The position numbers and the translations under genes are program-made. Below are positions 1 through 14,065 of a stretch of DNA of 64,000 nucleotides, piece by piece. A model generated the notes under the pieces. It made no database searches. It had not been told where the DNA came from and saw nothing but the letters and a program-made list of their open reading frames with translations. The stretch comes from Pseudoscleropodium purum (taxonomy: Eukaryota; Streptophyta; Bryopsida; Hypnales; Brachytheciaceae), in contig OZ017795.1 in assembly GCA_963969395.1 (NCBI GenBank), positions 11,780,001 to 11,844,000 of the forward strand. The letters are read 5' to 3'. Numbering within the stretch: the first letter of the stretch is position 1; each line of letters starts with the position of its first letter.

Positions 1-209
1 AAACAAGCCTCCCCAACCCTGGGTCAATTGTGTCCAAAGTTGCTCACTTTCTTGGCGCATCAATTCATTGCAAATCCTCGTGAATAATTGCTTATTCTTC
101 AGCAGGCATGAAGCATGTGAAGCATGAATGGTGAGGAACAGGTTGTGCTCCTGCACTGATGGGTCAACTTCCAATGATGAATGGAGGAAGACCCAAGAAC
201 TCAACTACA
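1..209. other. 3' flank of the MRL1-like gene
   Basis: This stretch follows the stop codon of the minus-strand PPR gene and would contain its 3' UTR. I see no coding region or repeat in it. Confidence 0.4.
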
Positions 210-3200
210 CTACACTACTGCAGCATTCTCAATAGCTCGCAAAGAATAATGGGAAAGCCACTGTTTGGGTCGCGTTACCGATGCTATCGAATCCGCATTG
301 CATGACCGGGAGTTCGTCTCCACGGTCGGCAGATTTCGTACCACCTGGGTGGCCCTTAACCAATTACGAATTACTGAGGCGCCGATGGTCACTTCCCCTG
401 CACTCTCATGGCCCTCATACTTGATTCGCAGTTTCCTCAACAGGGTCATCACTGCTTCTCCGGTCCTGCAAGAACGGAAGAGGACGTAGAATGAGTTGCA
501 TTTCTACTGGGGTCTCTTCTTGTACAAACAAGCAAGACAATGCAATCTCCAAGGGGAAAACGAAGGTGTACCGACCTGGAAGAAACTTGGACCCTCTTGA
601 AGCCTCCTCGAGCGGTGAATACTTCATTCACTTCAACCGCAAAGATTAGTTTCACCGAATTCAGGTACAAACCTGTCCACGCGCAAAGAGAATTGACAGT
701 CGTAAATACACAGAATTCCAGAATAATTGCCCATGTTGGATTTTGACCTGAACCACCAACGGGAATTTAGGAACGGAGGAATCGGGATGGACTAGTCAGA
801 TCTGTGACCTTCTTACCTTCATCATGCCGATGCTTGAGGCCCTTGAGGAGAGCGAGAACGCCGACCTGAAGAAATAGCTGCCCTCAGTGACAGGTAGCTA
901 AACGCAAGCAAGGGTCATACGCGCAGAAGATCAAAATGAAATGATCTCATTATTGCTGTGACAATTGTCACAAGTGATCAATTTTATACCCCTCGAGCAA
1001 CCATAGTTATCCAGTAACAGACCACATCATCATTTACTAAATATGCCTAGATTGAAGGCTTCTTACCTCACCAGCGTAGACTGGAACATTTCTCATATCG
1101 ACAGAAGTTGGTACAGCAGCATAATTTACATTTTGAATAACACCTAAAATCGTTGCATCCTGCAACATAGTTTCGCAAACATGTGAGCAAGCACGGTTCA
1201 TTACTCAAGTGCCTTCACTCTGAAAGATTAACCAGGAAGTTAGTAAGAAAATTTACCATGTTCTAGTCTGGTCGATTTCCGATTTTAGAGATTAGGGTGA
1301 TAAGTACCTCATAAATTGTCAGAGCTCGAGGAACGTAAATCCCACAAGCATTTTCGACTTTTCTACTGGTCAGCTTCTTACTACTTCTAAGCGAGTTTGA
1401 GCTTCTTTCGTCGTTCAAAATGTGTCGTTCACATATTCGCAAGCAGCCCAGGACCTGACTGATAATCCCCAACGTGGGTATCAGGCCAGCTGATAATAAA
1501 TCATCATAGACGGTCAAACCTCGGTTAGCCCTACAAAACAGATCCCACGATCCAACATTTCATCGATCGTAGCTATATTCGCAACATCGTTACTCAAAGC
1601 CATGCTCGAGCAAAAAAGCAAAAAAGGAAGCGAAGAAACGACCCCACCGACCGTAACATACCAATACTGGCGCATGACTACACCTTCATCGTTGGTGTTG
1701 GTATTCAAAAGGCAAGAATGAGGAGTAAGAATCTCGCATTGAACACGTCGCACCCAGAGCTCTGCGCACATTTCAGCCGAGAGATTGCTCAGAAAATGCA
1801 CTGAATGTATCCCTGCATTAGCTTATGTATGGAAATTCATTGCAACCATGCACACATAGGCACATAAAAAGAGCAAAACCTTTCAACGTCTACCTATGAT
1901 TGCAGAAAATCATGAATAGCCGATACTGAACGTGCGAGTACAATGAAGAAGCTTACAAACAAAACTACTAATACCACAAGCCATTGGAGTACATGGATTT
2001 GAAACGTACCAAGAATGTTGCTAAACATTTTCAAGCTAGGTCGTACTGAATCCTCTTTAGAGCGCTCGTAGAGATTAAGAGCGATGCTTGCTTGATCCTC
2101 CCTAGATTAACTCGTAAAGTCAGACACTGCAAACCATAATATCTTGAAACCGTACATGTTCGCCAGCTGGTATATCCTTACAAACAAAACTACAGGCCAA
2201 TCGCTATTCAAGTTATAGCCTCAATATTATTCCGTCGCAATACTGAATTCGGAGGGCATACCTTTCACAAGCCGCAAGCAGAATGCTGTATGTGGCGTTG
2301 TTTGGTATCACTCCGACCATTCTGAACTCTTGCAGAACTGTAAGTGCACAATCTAGCTCCCTTCCTGCACCTGACCATCTCTTGAATCTTAAATCCAGTA
2401 CAACCCATCAAAAGACAAGTGATGCCATTACGGACAATGATACGAGCTCAAAATGAGTAACAAACTTGTGCTTTGAATTGAAAGTTATGATAAAAGATTC
2501 CATACAAAGAGAAGCCACAAAGGCATTGAGAGTTGATACGGTGGGACGCAATCTTAAAGTTTTAATTTCTTCGTAGACACGCATTGCACCCTCAGCATCA
2601 CCAAGCTGCAGAAAAGGAAGCCAGGCCTCAATCATGAATTGCCGAGGATTTCCCAAAAAGTGCATGTTCTAAGAATATAAGTCCAAATATGGAAAGAGTG
2701 GTGATTCATGAAGTATAGACATGAAATATGCTGGAATTCAGTTGCTTACGTTGCTGCAGACTACCATCAACGTGTTAAATGTGGATGGGCCAGGATTTAT
2801 GCCTTGGCTCTTCATTTCTTGCAGAACTGAAAATGCTGCGTCAAGTTTTCCAGCATGACCGGCAACATTTATCAATGCGCAGAAGAAAACCTGCACCAGA
2901 CACTCTCATCACAATACATTACAAACACAATTCCAACCAGGAAACTAGTTCTGACGATGTGGTGATTAACCAATGAGGCACTCAAATATACATCATACTA
3001 ATGTCTAGACAATCCGACTCTCACAGCCAACACGTAACATTCGAATAGAACTCTGGAACAACATAAATCTCATGCACAATAAAAGTTGTACCTCATCTGG
3101 TACCACGCCATCCTTCTTCATGTCCTCGTAAATGGAAAGAGCACACTTTAAATATCCTTTCTGACTGCAGGCATGAACAGCCGCTGTATAGCATTCGACC

Positions 3201-6200
3201 GTTCCAGCAATCTTGTTCGAGCGCATTCTCTTGTAGACTTCAAGAGCTCTTTCTACCTGAAAACCAAACTTAGTTCACAGGCCAAAGCTTTCGTTTCACC
3301 TACAATAAAGAGACGATAATAAGGGCGATTTTTCCCAATAAAACCTTAACGCCATAGGTTTCAAAAATACACCGAAAAGTCAGCCCAAGAGTTTTGGTAT
3401 GATGTTTAAGGGTTAAGTCTGGAATCCAGCATCCTCAATATAGCAGAATATTTATCTAAAGGAGACGTTGCATACTTCACCAACTCGAGCGCAAGCTGCA
3501 ATAAGAGTGCCGTAGGTGAAATGATCCAGAGCAACACCGTTAGGCTCATTTTGAATGTCTGCCAGAACCTCAAATGCTCGCAGAAGAGCTCCAGCACGAC
3601 CACATCCAGTGATAAGCGTATTGAAGATCACTCGGTCTGGTTTCACATTCTGTTAGCAGATTTAAGGATGACAGTACTTAGTCCCCGTTGTTAAACATGC
3701 GTTTGAACAACAAATTGGCAACTGGATAAGAGTCCAGATGTAGCAAATAAATTGAAGCATTCAATATGGGCATCTTCACATATCTTTAACCCTTAAAGGT
3801 TCAAGTAGCCCAAATTGGACCTCATATCAATTGTTTTAAGCACTCTTGACATATGGGACATTTCTTTCACTGAACTTATTTAGTTTTGACCGAAACATGC
3901 AATGATATTCCCTGATCCTGGTAATTTAATATCTGGTTCCATCTTAAGGAGAATGATCAATATACGATCAATTGAATTGATCAAAAATTCTAGGTACTTG
4001 AGGGGTCAACAGCATTCAGTACAAACACAAAGCATATGTTTCATTATTACGTGAATGATATTTCAGGAATATGTACCTGACTCAGCATTTTCTTATAAAT
4101 TCCGAAAGCTTTAGGAACATCTCCAGCGCGTGCACACCCGTCGATCACGGCCCCAAAAGTATGAACGTTTGCTTGTATGCCTTCTGTCTCCATCTCATTC
4201 ATGAACTGCCACGAACTGGTAAGCATCAGACACGATATACAAGACTTAGCTATGCTGTGTGTATCTCAAGATTGAAACGCTGTGATTTACTATGCCTGGC
4301 ACAAAAGTATGTACGCCAAATCCCATTTTATCCAGTCAAATACCTTGAACATCAGGTCAATCCTTCCAGCTTTTGCACATGCTGAGATTAAGGTGGTGTA
4401 GAAAATGCAATCTGCTTTAAGCCCTGCATTTCTCACCATTTCGAGCACTCGACATGCCGCTGATTCAACAATTGCAAAAAAAGTTTCAGTGATCTGAGCA
4501 AATCGGTAATTTCCCAGAATAGCTATCATGGCAACTACGACTAATATTAAGAGGTTCAGCCATCAAGCACCACTATAAAGACAAAAGGCACCAGACCTTG
4601 AGAGGTGAAACCAATTCGCCAGACTACAAGTCGGGTTGACCTTGTCAAGCTAGGAAACTATTAAACCCACAATTTCAGGCTTTCAAAGCTAAGACAGTTT
4701 TGAAGGAGAAAGAATTTTCACCTGATGCATCTTGAGCTTGAGCACAGACGGAGAGAAGCATGCTATAATTTCGCAATAACTTCCTTCCCACTAGTCGTGA
4801 AAATCGAAAAGCCTCCTTCAATGCTCGTGTCTTCTTACAAGCAGAGTAAAACTCGTAAGGGTTAACCTGCACAGCGAAGAGAATCATCAGAGGCTTACGA
4901 CACGAGGAAAACTAGACAAGAGGGAATGAAGTAGAACCGCAAGAAAGATTGACGAGTCCATTTTCTTTCATTGGCGGATACTTCAGACATCCTACCTGAC
5001 ACATGAAAAGATGAAATGGCAATGGAGAAGCAGACATTCGTCTAGGTGTAACCCACTACTAAATAAGTTCACGAAATGAAAGATAAGGAAGAACTTTAAT
5101 TTCTTATTCATCCCTGTCTCTGCTCTAATGTGGTAACGCCCTCAGACTCAATACAGACTGATAAAGAAACTGCGAGAACTCCAAAACGCATCTCCAATTG
5201 CTAATTACCTTATCCATATTCAAAATATAATGCTCGTTCATGTTTTCAAGAATCGACACACAGTCTTGTAACCTGCAACAAGAAACACGTCAAAATTTAG
5301 CACACGACTATATCAAAGCTTCATATAGCCATCCAGTTGCTGTGGAGGTCAACAAGTTAAACAAAAAGATTCCAAAGGAGTTTGATTAATGCGGACCTGC
5401 CAGCTCCCAATAGTTTCCCATACAAGAACAAGTACTCAGCAGGATCCTTGTCAGGGTTCACAGGCAGCACAGCTTCAATATTATCTGGCAACTGAATTGC
5501 AGCTCCTCGGGCTACGGCTTTACCGCGGAAGTCTCCTCTCCCACTCTTCTCCTTTCCACCAGTCAAGCTCCTCAGCTGCTTCTGTAGACTCGCCAAGCTA
5601 TTTCTCTTGGCTTCGAGAGTGGAACTAGGGTTTCCAATTCCGGAATCCACTGGCGAGAAAGTCGCTTTCCACGGAGACACATTGCCCAAATTTGAACTCA
5701 AATTCAGCCCATCCCCTTTAACACTCATCATCCCATTCTCCAAGGACGTCGAAGTGCTCGGGAAACAATCAACAGCATCTATTATTACACTAAGTTCAAT
5801 TGTACAGTCCACAGCAGCACCGGAGGCGTGATCCACGTCCGAGATCGTCCTCCCCGCAGCATCAATCGAATGTTCGATGACCGAAGCGGCGCTCCTCGCA
5901 TCACTGAGCGACCTGTACTTCCGTTTCGTAACCCTAGACGTCGCTCGTCTAGCAAGAATATCCACTCTCTCAGTCTTTTTCATACCGACAACATATACCA
6001 TTCTCTACCTTCACTCAGAATCATGAAACTAAAACTTTGCTAGGTCAAGCGCTTTCCTCTATAGCTATCAAGCTGAAAATTGCATTGGAATAGAATATTT
6101 GCTACTAAAATGATCAGTTACGTGGCAATTAAGTGTACTCCAATTAACTCCAATACGCAATAAAATGTAGCTGACAGTGGATATAAATTCAGCTCGATCA

Positions 6201-6734
6201 AAATGCAACATGCTAAACGCCTCGGAAGTGAGGCATTGAAGACTCCCGTCATCAAATAGGAATTTCGTTAATAAAATACACCAATTCACAAACTGCAGGA
6301 ATGGAAACTCCCTCACGGGAACTCAAAAGCTAGAGAAGAACTCAAGTATGCGCTTCACAATGCAATAACCTCTTTCAATACTCCAGAATTAGCACGGGGA
6401 CACTAATGCAAGGTAAGAGGCGTCCACAGAAGGAATGCTATTTAGTACTGCCTTAGATCCTCTGTCGAAAAACAGCAGCAAATGACAGAGCCAAAGAGTT
6501 GCTGCTCCCGAACCTGCTTTGGCGACCCCGGATTCTGCACGATGGAGACAGGGAGGTGAAGGAGAAGCCACCATTTCCAGACCGGCTACCTTTCGCAGAC
6601 TCCTCAAAGGTCACTCTGCAGCCATATTTCGCTTGGCCAAAACGAATGAAAGCATGAGGAAACACTCGGACAGAGGCAGGAGGACTGCCTACGCTGAATG
6701 GCATCCGTGACCGTGTCGCCACTCCAGCCGACAT
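210..6734 (-). CDS. MRL1: MRL1-type pentatricopeptide repeat protein (rbcL mRNA maturation factor)
   Basis: Predicted chloroplast PPR protein of about 922 residues; the Arabidopsis family member has about 1010. MRL1 stabilises and processes rbcL mRNA in the stroma. Exons read by eye: 6514-6734, 5397-5948, 5209-5272, 4722-4866, 4344-4459, 4077-4205, 3476-3649, 3092-3256, 2750-2890, 2506-2605, 2262-2370, 2010-2101, 1747-1800, 1308-1519, 1067-1159, 817-865, 576-672, 210-465. All phases close. Residues 1-73 look like a transit peptide, about 285-670 are PPR repeats (YTTLISACAKAG and TFGAVIDGCARAG types), and about 670-922 match the conserved MRL1 C-terminal domain (VSQVLGCL-like and LLKGLKHR motifs). 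Exon 1 lies in the left arm of the inverted repeat and is nearly identical to SS4 exon 1. An in-frame TGA two codons before the 6734 ATG supports that start. Exon 2 uses the acceptor CTTGCTAG|A. The alternative is a start at 6001 without exon 1, giving 866 residues. Exons 13-14 (1747-1800, 1308-1519) have weak splice sites and are the least certain. Confidence 0.92.
3786..4009. repeat. Small TTAA-type element inside an MRL1 intron
   Basis: A block of about 220 bp begins TTAACCCTTAAAGG and ends CTTGAGGGGTCAA, so it has imperfect inverted ends next to TTAA-like sites. It lies wholly within the intron between exons 4077-4205 and 3476-3649. Parts resemble the element at 42827-43050 in a DUF2358 intron (shared stretches around TTTTGACC..ACATGCAA). 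It looks like a short non-autonomous DNA transposon. Confidence 0.45.
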
Positions 6735-7375
6735 TACTCACAGCTCCGTCCTCCCCTGTCACCTTCCAATACCTCTGCAACCCGAAAGTGCAGTATTTCA
6801 CAAAGATTCCGAATCCATGAAACTCGTCTTTCCTCAAACATGCAATTCGAAGCGTCCCTACACCCCAGCTCATGGCCTCTTGAACATCAAAAGCAAAAAA
6901 ACACGTCACTGAATTCCCCCCCAGCTCAATTTCGATCGAAAACAGAACACACACGAATTCTCAACTAGCGCCGCTTCAAGATTTTCACAATTCCCAAACC
7001 CTATCGACCACCCGGAAACCCGCTCGAGCTCTCTACCCACCACTCATTCGGTGCTCTCCAAAAACAACGATACCAGTGCCCGGCCTTCCAACCCCCGTCC
7101 CAGGCGCCACACACCATCAATCCACAATCTGAAAGCGTGCCAAGAAAGCTACAGAAAACCACCGCATTGTCACACAACCATCGGAGCAATGGTTTTCGAA
7201 TTCAATGCAATTCTTGCAGGGAGGGATTGTGCTTCATACTCCGCAATCGTCGTCTCCATCGTCTCTGTCTTTCGCATCCACTCTCGGTGGCGACGAGCCG
7301 ACGAACCAACCAACTAGTTCCCGAACCTCCATCCAAGCCTCGTCTATTGATCTTCAATCTCCGAGCCACGTGGAG
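5980..7375 (-). repeat. Left arm of 1.4-kb inverted repeat (MRL1 promoter, exon 1, intron 1)
   Basis: Reverse-complemented, this segment matches 22076-23478 almost end to end. The match begins 32 bases before the MRL1 exon-2 acceptor and runs through intron 1, exon 1, leader and promoter to just past a CACGTG at 7367-7372. By eye the exon/intron part is about 97-98% identical and the distal promoter part about 85% with indels. The arm reads in the same sense as MRL1, so it supplies that gene's promoter and first exon. Confidence 0.93.
7367..7372. promoter_or_regulatory. G-box (CACGTG) in the left-arm promoter
   Basis: A palindromic CACGTG within CCACGTGG lies about 630 bp upstream of the MRL1 start codon. 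The equivalent site in the right arm is at 22079-22084. G-boxes bind bZIP/bHLH factors and are common in light-regulated plastid genes; use here is inferred. Confidence 0.4.
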
Positions 7376-7477
7376 ACGTTCCTCATACGCGTGCTCGGGA
7401 CTGCTTTGTTCCTATGGTGAGCATCGAATGCTAGTTGCGGCTTTAGGACTAAGGTAAGGTAGAACAGCCCATCGTGG

Positions 7478-8043
7478 TCAGAATTAGGAGTTTGCCCTCG
7501 TGCCATTGCTGAAATTTTTTAATCTTTTTTCCTACACAAAGACAAGTGAGAGAAATGGCAAGAGCAATTGAAATTATATTTTTTTGACAAATTATGAATA
7601 TGTTATGAATTTTTGAAGTATGTTGTTCAAAAGAGTCTCTAAACAATCCCCAAACCAACAAAAATTGTATCCACAATGCTCATCTTGTTCACACCAAACA
7701 ATCTCAATATTTTCTAACCCGAATAAAACATGAAGGCCTAAAAAAATCACTTCATGCAATGAATTTACACTCAAAAGTTAGAAGTCCCTATTGTAGTCAC
7801 TAATCACTCCATTATTGTCACCAAAGAAATTCATTGTGACACCAATCGCATTTATTTCAATTTATTATTGTCATGAAGTCATTCCCTTGGTGTCCATTAT
7901 GGGTCTTTTGACCATAATGGGTTGTTCTACCTTCTTTGGTTTTGTTGTTCTCATGAGGAGCTCTATCACTAGCCAAATTCAAAACAATCTCCCAATACAA
8001 CAATGTACTCCTCCCTACTTCTACCAACTCCTCATCCTTAAAA
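7478..8043 (+). repeat. Dispersed repeat, second copy inverted near 38.56-38.94 kb
   Basis: The segment starting at the sequence AATTAGGAGTTTGCCCTC matches, on the opposite strand, 38937 down to about 38560. The match continues for at least 340 bp with many small differences, including the shared stretch TCCCCAAACCAACAAAAA (as TGCCCCCAAACCAACAAAAA in the second copy). I see no coding capacity and no class-defining ends. Confidence 0.6.
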
Positions 8044-8298
8044 TTAATTCCTAAAGGACCAAATTGTGTTTCTAGCAATATAGCAATTTTAAGTAGCTCA
8101 CTACAAATGGAATTTTTGTTTTGTTTGAAATTTTTTCTCAACATGGGGACCATGTTTTCCTTTTAAGGCCCAACAATTTTCATTACTTTTGACCACATGG
8201 TTGAATAATTATTGTAGGATTTGTAGGATTTTTCCCAGCCAAACAATCTAGCTAAATTAAAAATATATTTTTCTCAAAAACAAAAATTTAAAATTGAT

Positions 8299-8330
<32 letters not shown>

Positions 8331-8981
8331 TTTGAATCATTTCATTTTGATCAATGAGGTGAAAGTTATGAAGAGTTTTAGTTTGCGGATAGTAATGAAT
8401 TCTCTACTCTAAAATAAACTTTGAAGTCCTTTATTTAACTCAATTTTCTATATTTTTTTGAAAAAAATGAAATCATAAAATATAGATTTTTTAATACAAC
8501 AATACAACCATTGGAATTGGCATTTTTTAATTCCATAACTAAATTTTTAACAACTTAGTATTTTGAATAATTATTGTTCTCTACTTCTTTCTACTTACTA
8601 TTCTTTTCCTACATGTTGGACAATTCCAAATGATGTGAAATTTTTCAACAATGTAGCCAACTTGCCTTGAAGAATGAATCCAAAGAATCACTATCATTTT
8701 GAACATTTTTCATACAAATGTGACCTTATAAAGTGTAGTTGCCTATTTTTTCTCAAGGCCCCCAAATGGATTTTTGTCAATTCAAATGCTAATATCTTGC
8801 AATCCATATGGTGGAAATTTTTGAATTTATTTCCACATCTTCTCAAAACAACTTACTAAAAGATCCTACAATTATACATGTCCAAACACATGATTTAAAA
8901 AAAAAAAAAATTGTACTTGTACTAGAAATGGCAATTTTGGAGTGTTTCTGGTGAAAATGTAGTCAGAAACCTTAGGTGTTA
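8044..8981 (-). repeat. TTAA-bordered element, family 2 (copy 1)
   Basis: Reverse-complemented, this matches 53763-54715 over its whole length, for example around the shared stretch AAGGTCACATTTG and the stretch ending CAACATGTAGG. One end is TTAATTCCTAAAGG and the other is CCTTAGGTGTTAA, so both ends carry TTAA with CCTAA-rich inverted termini. There is no open reading frame. It is likely a non-autonomous DNA transposon. Confidence 0.55.
8298..8326. repeat. (TA)n microsatellite
   Basis: An uninterrupted TA dinucleotide run of about 28 bases lies inside the family-2 element copy. The other copy (53763-54715) lacks it, so it arose after the copies separated. Confidence 0.9.
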
Positions 8982-11632
8982 AACATCAATATGAAGATTT
9001 TCTATTGCAAATGATCTTTATAGTAATTGTAGAATTGTAGGATTGTGGAATCAACCATATCCAATTCTCTCACTACTTTGGACATCAATTTCTAGATGCA
9101 TTGGACACTTTAGTCATTAAAATAATGGAGATATGAAGACATTGGGACATCTATAGAAATGCATATGACATTATGTAGGGCTATTGGCTTCCACTTGAAG
9201 GGCACAATATACATTGGATTGTATGGTTTTATGAGTGAACTTTCTAAACTATAGAAGTAGTTGATTTTTACAAGTTACATACTGTAAATAATGGACTAGG
9301 TTCTTCTATATTGCAACACATTGTGAAGATAAAATTTACATACACACATATATGTATGAATCAGCATCCAATCCAATAACATAAAATTCATTAATTGTGG
9401 GAGCCACAATTGATCTCAAACATTGTGGCATTCCCTGAGTTCATTGAAAATATTCTTGTATGGTGGAAAGCTATTTGCATACAAAACTCAAAAAAATAAA
9501 CTTGTTGAAATACTCTTCATTGGCTCAGAAGGTGTTTAAACTTTTATTGAGCACTGTACAATAGGGACCCTTTAACAAATCTCCTAGATTATAGGGCATT
9601 TAATGTGTTTGTAATAGTGTGAGCCATTGGTTATAGTGCCAAGCATTGTAACAAAATTTGATGAGTTTTTTTTAGTAGTCTTCTAAAATATTTCAAGAGT
9701 AACTAAATTTTATTTTTATGAAATTATTTTGATACATTTTTTGAATGTTTTTAGATTCACAATAATTTTTTTTATAAAGTATAGTTTTAAAAACTTTTAA
9801 ATCAAGCATGGTATCAATTATTAATGAAAAAATCAAGGATTCTTTCCTTGTAAGCTTTATAAAACCAAAGTCAGAAATTAAAATTAATATTAAAAACTCA
9901 ACCAAGTAAACCTTGGCTAAAAAAGCTTGACTAACAAAAAAATCTTGATTATTAATCTAACATAGAAGGTTGCTAATATGTGAGCTTAGGAACGTGAACA
10001 CATGAGCTTAGAAGACTATACACCTATGTTCTATGTGTCTATATTATAGAAATCTTTTATGATTATAGTGTAATTATAATATAGATACCTATATTATAGT
10101 TGTTTATATTATAAGCACCTTCACTGGTTGTTGTATATTTACTTATATATATGTTCAAAGCTCACATGCTCATATTCTCATGTTCACATACTAGCACCAT
10201 CAAACTAACCTTCAAGAAAAAAACTTCAAATCACTATAAAGTGCTATGGTTAGTATAAAGAAAATGGAATAGTCCTACATTTTTTGAAATCTCAATTGTT
10301 GTACTCTCGGCATGTACACCATTGATAATAGAAAAATTTAATTTGGCAATTGGTGTTCTCTTTGAATGTGTGCCCTTGCTTCCCTTCATCAAATGTAACA
10401 TTCTTCATCTTAAGTTTTCATTATTATCTAGTCTTGCCAGCATTTGTACCTTTGAATTAGTATTGTTGTTGCATAGAGATAATTTTGAAGGTTTGGAATT
10501 GTAGGTGATACCTAGATGTGTAAAAAAATATTATTGTCAACTTTGTCAGCATTATAAACTTGCGCCAAAAAAAACAGGATGTTAGAGTTGGAAGAACTAA
10601 TAATGTAGCATGATGTAAGCTAATGCTAGTCTTGTAGAAGCTAATAGTGCGCGACAATTAGAAATAAATTTAGGCTTCAGATGATATATTTTCTTGCATG
10701 GAAATGTGCAATTGTAGAAAATATCAACCTAAAATAGCTCGTAGAGAATCTTGCTTGTGAAAGTCAACTTCTAAGCCTTGTCAAATTTTTGGTTAAAAAT
10801 TATTAAAAATTATTTATTTATATATTATTTCATCATATTTGCACATCTACCAAAAGTCAAATGCCCCTCTATAGGGCCTAGACTTTCCCTAATGCCTAGT
10901 TGGAGATCTCTGAGATCACCTACATTATTAATTTTGAAGTATTAAGTTATGAGCCTATATAGAAAAAATTTGCATAGGTCTGGACTCTAGGATAGAGGCA
11001 ACCATGAACTTTAAAGCATACTAATGTCAAAGCAAACAAAACTATAATGTAAGCTAACAACAAATTATCCAAATCATGTTCTATTAACAAAACATTGTCT
11101 CTAATCTATTTTGTATCATTCAACCAATAGCTCAAAGCATTTTTACAATCCTACACAACAAATCAACAATATAACATTTAGATTACACAACAACATCAAA
11201 ATCAACAACCAACAAAAGATGATCTATAAGGTGTTTTTTTATTCATTACATGTTGATAGGCCATACAATCATATTAAATAGATCATAACAATAGAGCACA
11301 CAATACCATAATATTAGATTACACACCACTATAAAAATAGATTATACAATACTAATACACAATAAAATATACATCAACAAATACACATCAAAATATATAA
11401 CAAAAGGACTATGAGATTAGAACTTGGACATACATGCTAGGGGGATACAACTCACCATTTTGCTTCACCACTTGCAACATGAAGAATTGCAACATGTCAA
11501 CCAAAAGCACCTTTTCTTTTACCTCTCATAAATCTTCAATGTTGAACTTGGTAGAATAGCCCTTGCCATGCTAGAAATCGTCAAAGGTTTTGCATATTCA
11601 ATTTTGGAATTGTGAACTATGTAGACAAACTC
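8982..11632. other. AT-rich non-coding DNA
   Basis: I see no gene, no clear terminal repeats and no convincing similarity to other parts of the window. All open frames are short and lack codon structure. Confidence 0.5.
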
Positions 11633-12763
11633 CACTATAAGAACAATGTGTTTTTTTGGATGTTTAAACCAAAACATATAATATTTGATTCAAAATACAT
11701 GATATTTGAAAAAACATGAAGAGGTCAAAGCGACAGATAGCGCAAAAATGTAGAATTTCGTGAACATTGTGGATAATGGTGGCAAATTACAAGAAAAACA
11801 AGGTAATGCTATTAGTGACATCAATGTTTTATTATACATGACTGAAGACATACTAATGTTCTCTTAATTGCCCCCTCTAAAAAGATTGCCATGTTGGCAT
11901 GCAAATTCATTTTGACTACAAATAAGTCAGTGAAAATTACTATGGTTTAGGGATAAAACTCTTGCATGAGGTGAGAAAGAAATGGAAAAGGTAGCCTTAT
12001 AGTAGGCTTAGGGAAAAAAATGGACATGGCACCTGATGTAGCAATTGAGTGGCGTGGCATTAGTAAGGCTAACTTGGCATGCCACGTCATTACATTAGAT
12101 CTAACCACATATATTAAAGGATGTTTTTGAAGACATTAATGTTGATGTTGGGATGTTTTTCTAGACATCATTTGACAAAACATTGTCTTTAGATGCATGG
12201 TGATGTCATCTTTTGATGGAGGATATCCGGTGAGCATTCCACATAATTATAGCCTTAAACAAATTGGTAATGCAAAAGTTCTTGACAATACAATTTATAT
12301 CTTGGAATGGGCACTATCAAAAAATATAGAACTTTGTGTGATAAAATATAGGATCCAATGTATTCATTCTACTTAAAATTTATTAACAAATTATATGTAT
12401 TATAGGATGCTTTAGAAGTGTGAAACATGAATATATATAACATAGGGTTATGTATTACAATGAGTTATCTGAACTATACATGTAAAATAACATGTACAAA
12501 AAAGGATATTAAAAAAAAGAATATAGGTTATAAAGGCTCTAAAATTATGAATGGAGATGAGAATTTTGCTTTTCTATTCTAGACACAATACTTCACAAAC
12601 AACCTCGATTTCACTATGGTGTACGTATCCAATGAAGCACTATGTAACCTATGTAGATTATTTAAAGTTTAGGATCCAATTATTGGATTGAATTACCATT
12701 GAAAAGGTGTGGGAGGGAAAATATAGCAACCTCATGTAAAATTGTGACTTCTAAAATGTGTTA

Positions 12764-13721
12764 TTAACCCCTAAACACCCTAAGGGACCAAAAGTGTCTC
12801 CACTTAGTTTCAAATTCAATTCAAAGTATTGTACCTTTTAATTTGCATCCAATGTCCAAAGCCAATAAAACTTATTTGGAAAAATTGTGTTCTCTTTTCT
12901 AATTTGTGCAATAATATTTTTAGATCAAGAAAAGTTGTACCAATTTTTTGTAAGCCAATCGAACTTCACATGTTCAATTTGAGTTCATCAAACTACATTT
13001 GATGGTTGCAACTTTAGGGGTTTGTTTTCAATAAAATTCATTGGATTATGTTCCCCTTGTAGTTTAGTAATTGAGGTAAAATTTGATGTCAATAAAAGTT
13101 GTTTTGAATGTTTGGAAGCAATTTGAAGCTAAAAAATTGTGACATTTCTAGATTACAAATGGACTTTGGGGACTTGTTTCTTCTTTATATAGTGTCTATT
13201 TCTAATCATTATTTTTGGAAAAGTTGTACATACTAGTTTAGTTTTTGTGGCTAAAAATTCATATTGATCCAAGAAGTTATGAATGAGTAAGAAGTATTTT
13301 AGTACGAAGAGGTTTGGCTTCAAATGTGTTTTCTACAACTTTCCTTGCTATTTTTTGACATTTCAAAGTCATTTCGCACATACAATGAATCAATTGAGTG
13401 ATATTTTCTTTCACCAATATATTTGTGTGGTGGTTTCAATCACTTTTTAGTTTCAATTTCTTTTGAGTAGGATTAGAAATCAAATTTCACCTCAATCATT
13501 GTTCCTAAGAAGATTTTAGCGTCGTTTTTGAATTCTAAAATGTTATAATCTTGCAATCTATATGGTCAAATGACTCCAAATTTGATTTATGTCATCTACA
13601 ACATGTACTCTATAAAATTATACACTTGAAATTTCTATACCTTAGTTACATCTAGATCTATAACACTTCAAAAGCAATGATGTTCTTAAACCTCTAAAGG
13701 CCTTAGGCTTTTAGAGGTTAT
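12764..13721 (+). repeat. TTAA-bordered element, family 1 (copy 1)
   Basis: The element opens TTAACCCCTAAACACCC and closes with AGGCTTTTAGAGGTTAT, giving imperfect inverted ends. The body matches 15980-16954, 48301-49223 and the reverse of 52771-53759. It has no coding capacity. TTAA target sites and CCC-starting termini are the architecture of piggyBac-type non-autonomous elements. Confidence 0.65.
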
Positions 13722-14065
13722 ATACAAACTTAGTTTTTATTTTATACTTGATTTGTTTTTTTGTAGCACACATCATATTTGCCTTTCTTTCCCTCTTTCT
13801 TTCTTTTGTATATGTGTTTTAAGCAATGCTAACAAGCTTTCTATGCACTTTAACAATTCCAAGGCAATTATAAAAGAGTTACTTATAAGTAATATAGGAT
13901 ACATTTAAAGAATCCAAATGAGAAATTATAAATAGGATAGGATGCCCCCAAATACTAACATTTACCATTATTCAAAAAAATGTCATGTCTTATAATTCAT
14001 TCTACCAAATAATAGTCCTTTATAAAATAGGACGTAATCGCATGCCATTGTATTTTCTACAAAAG

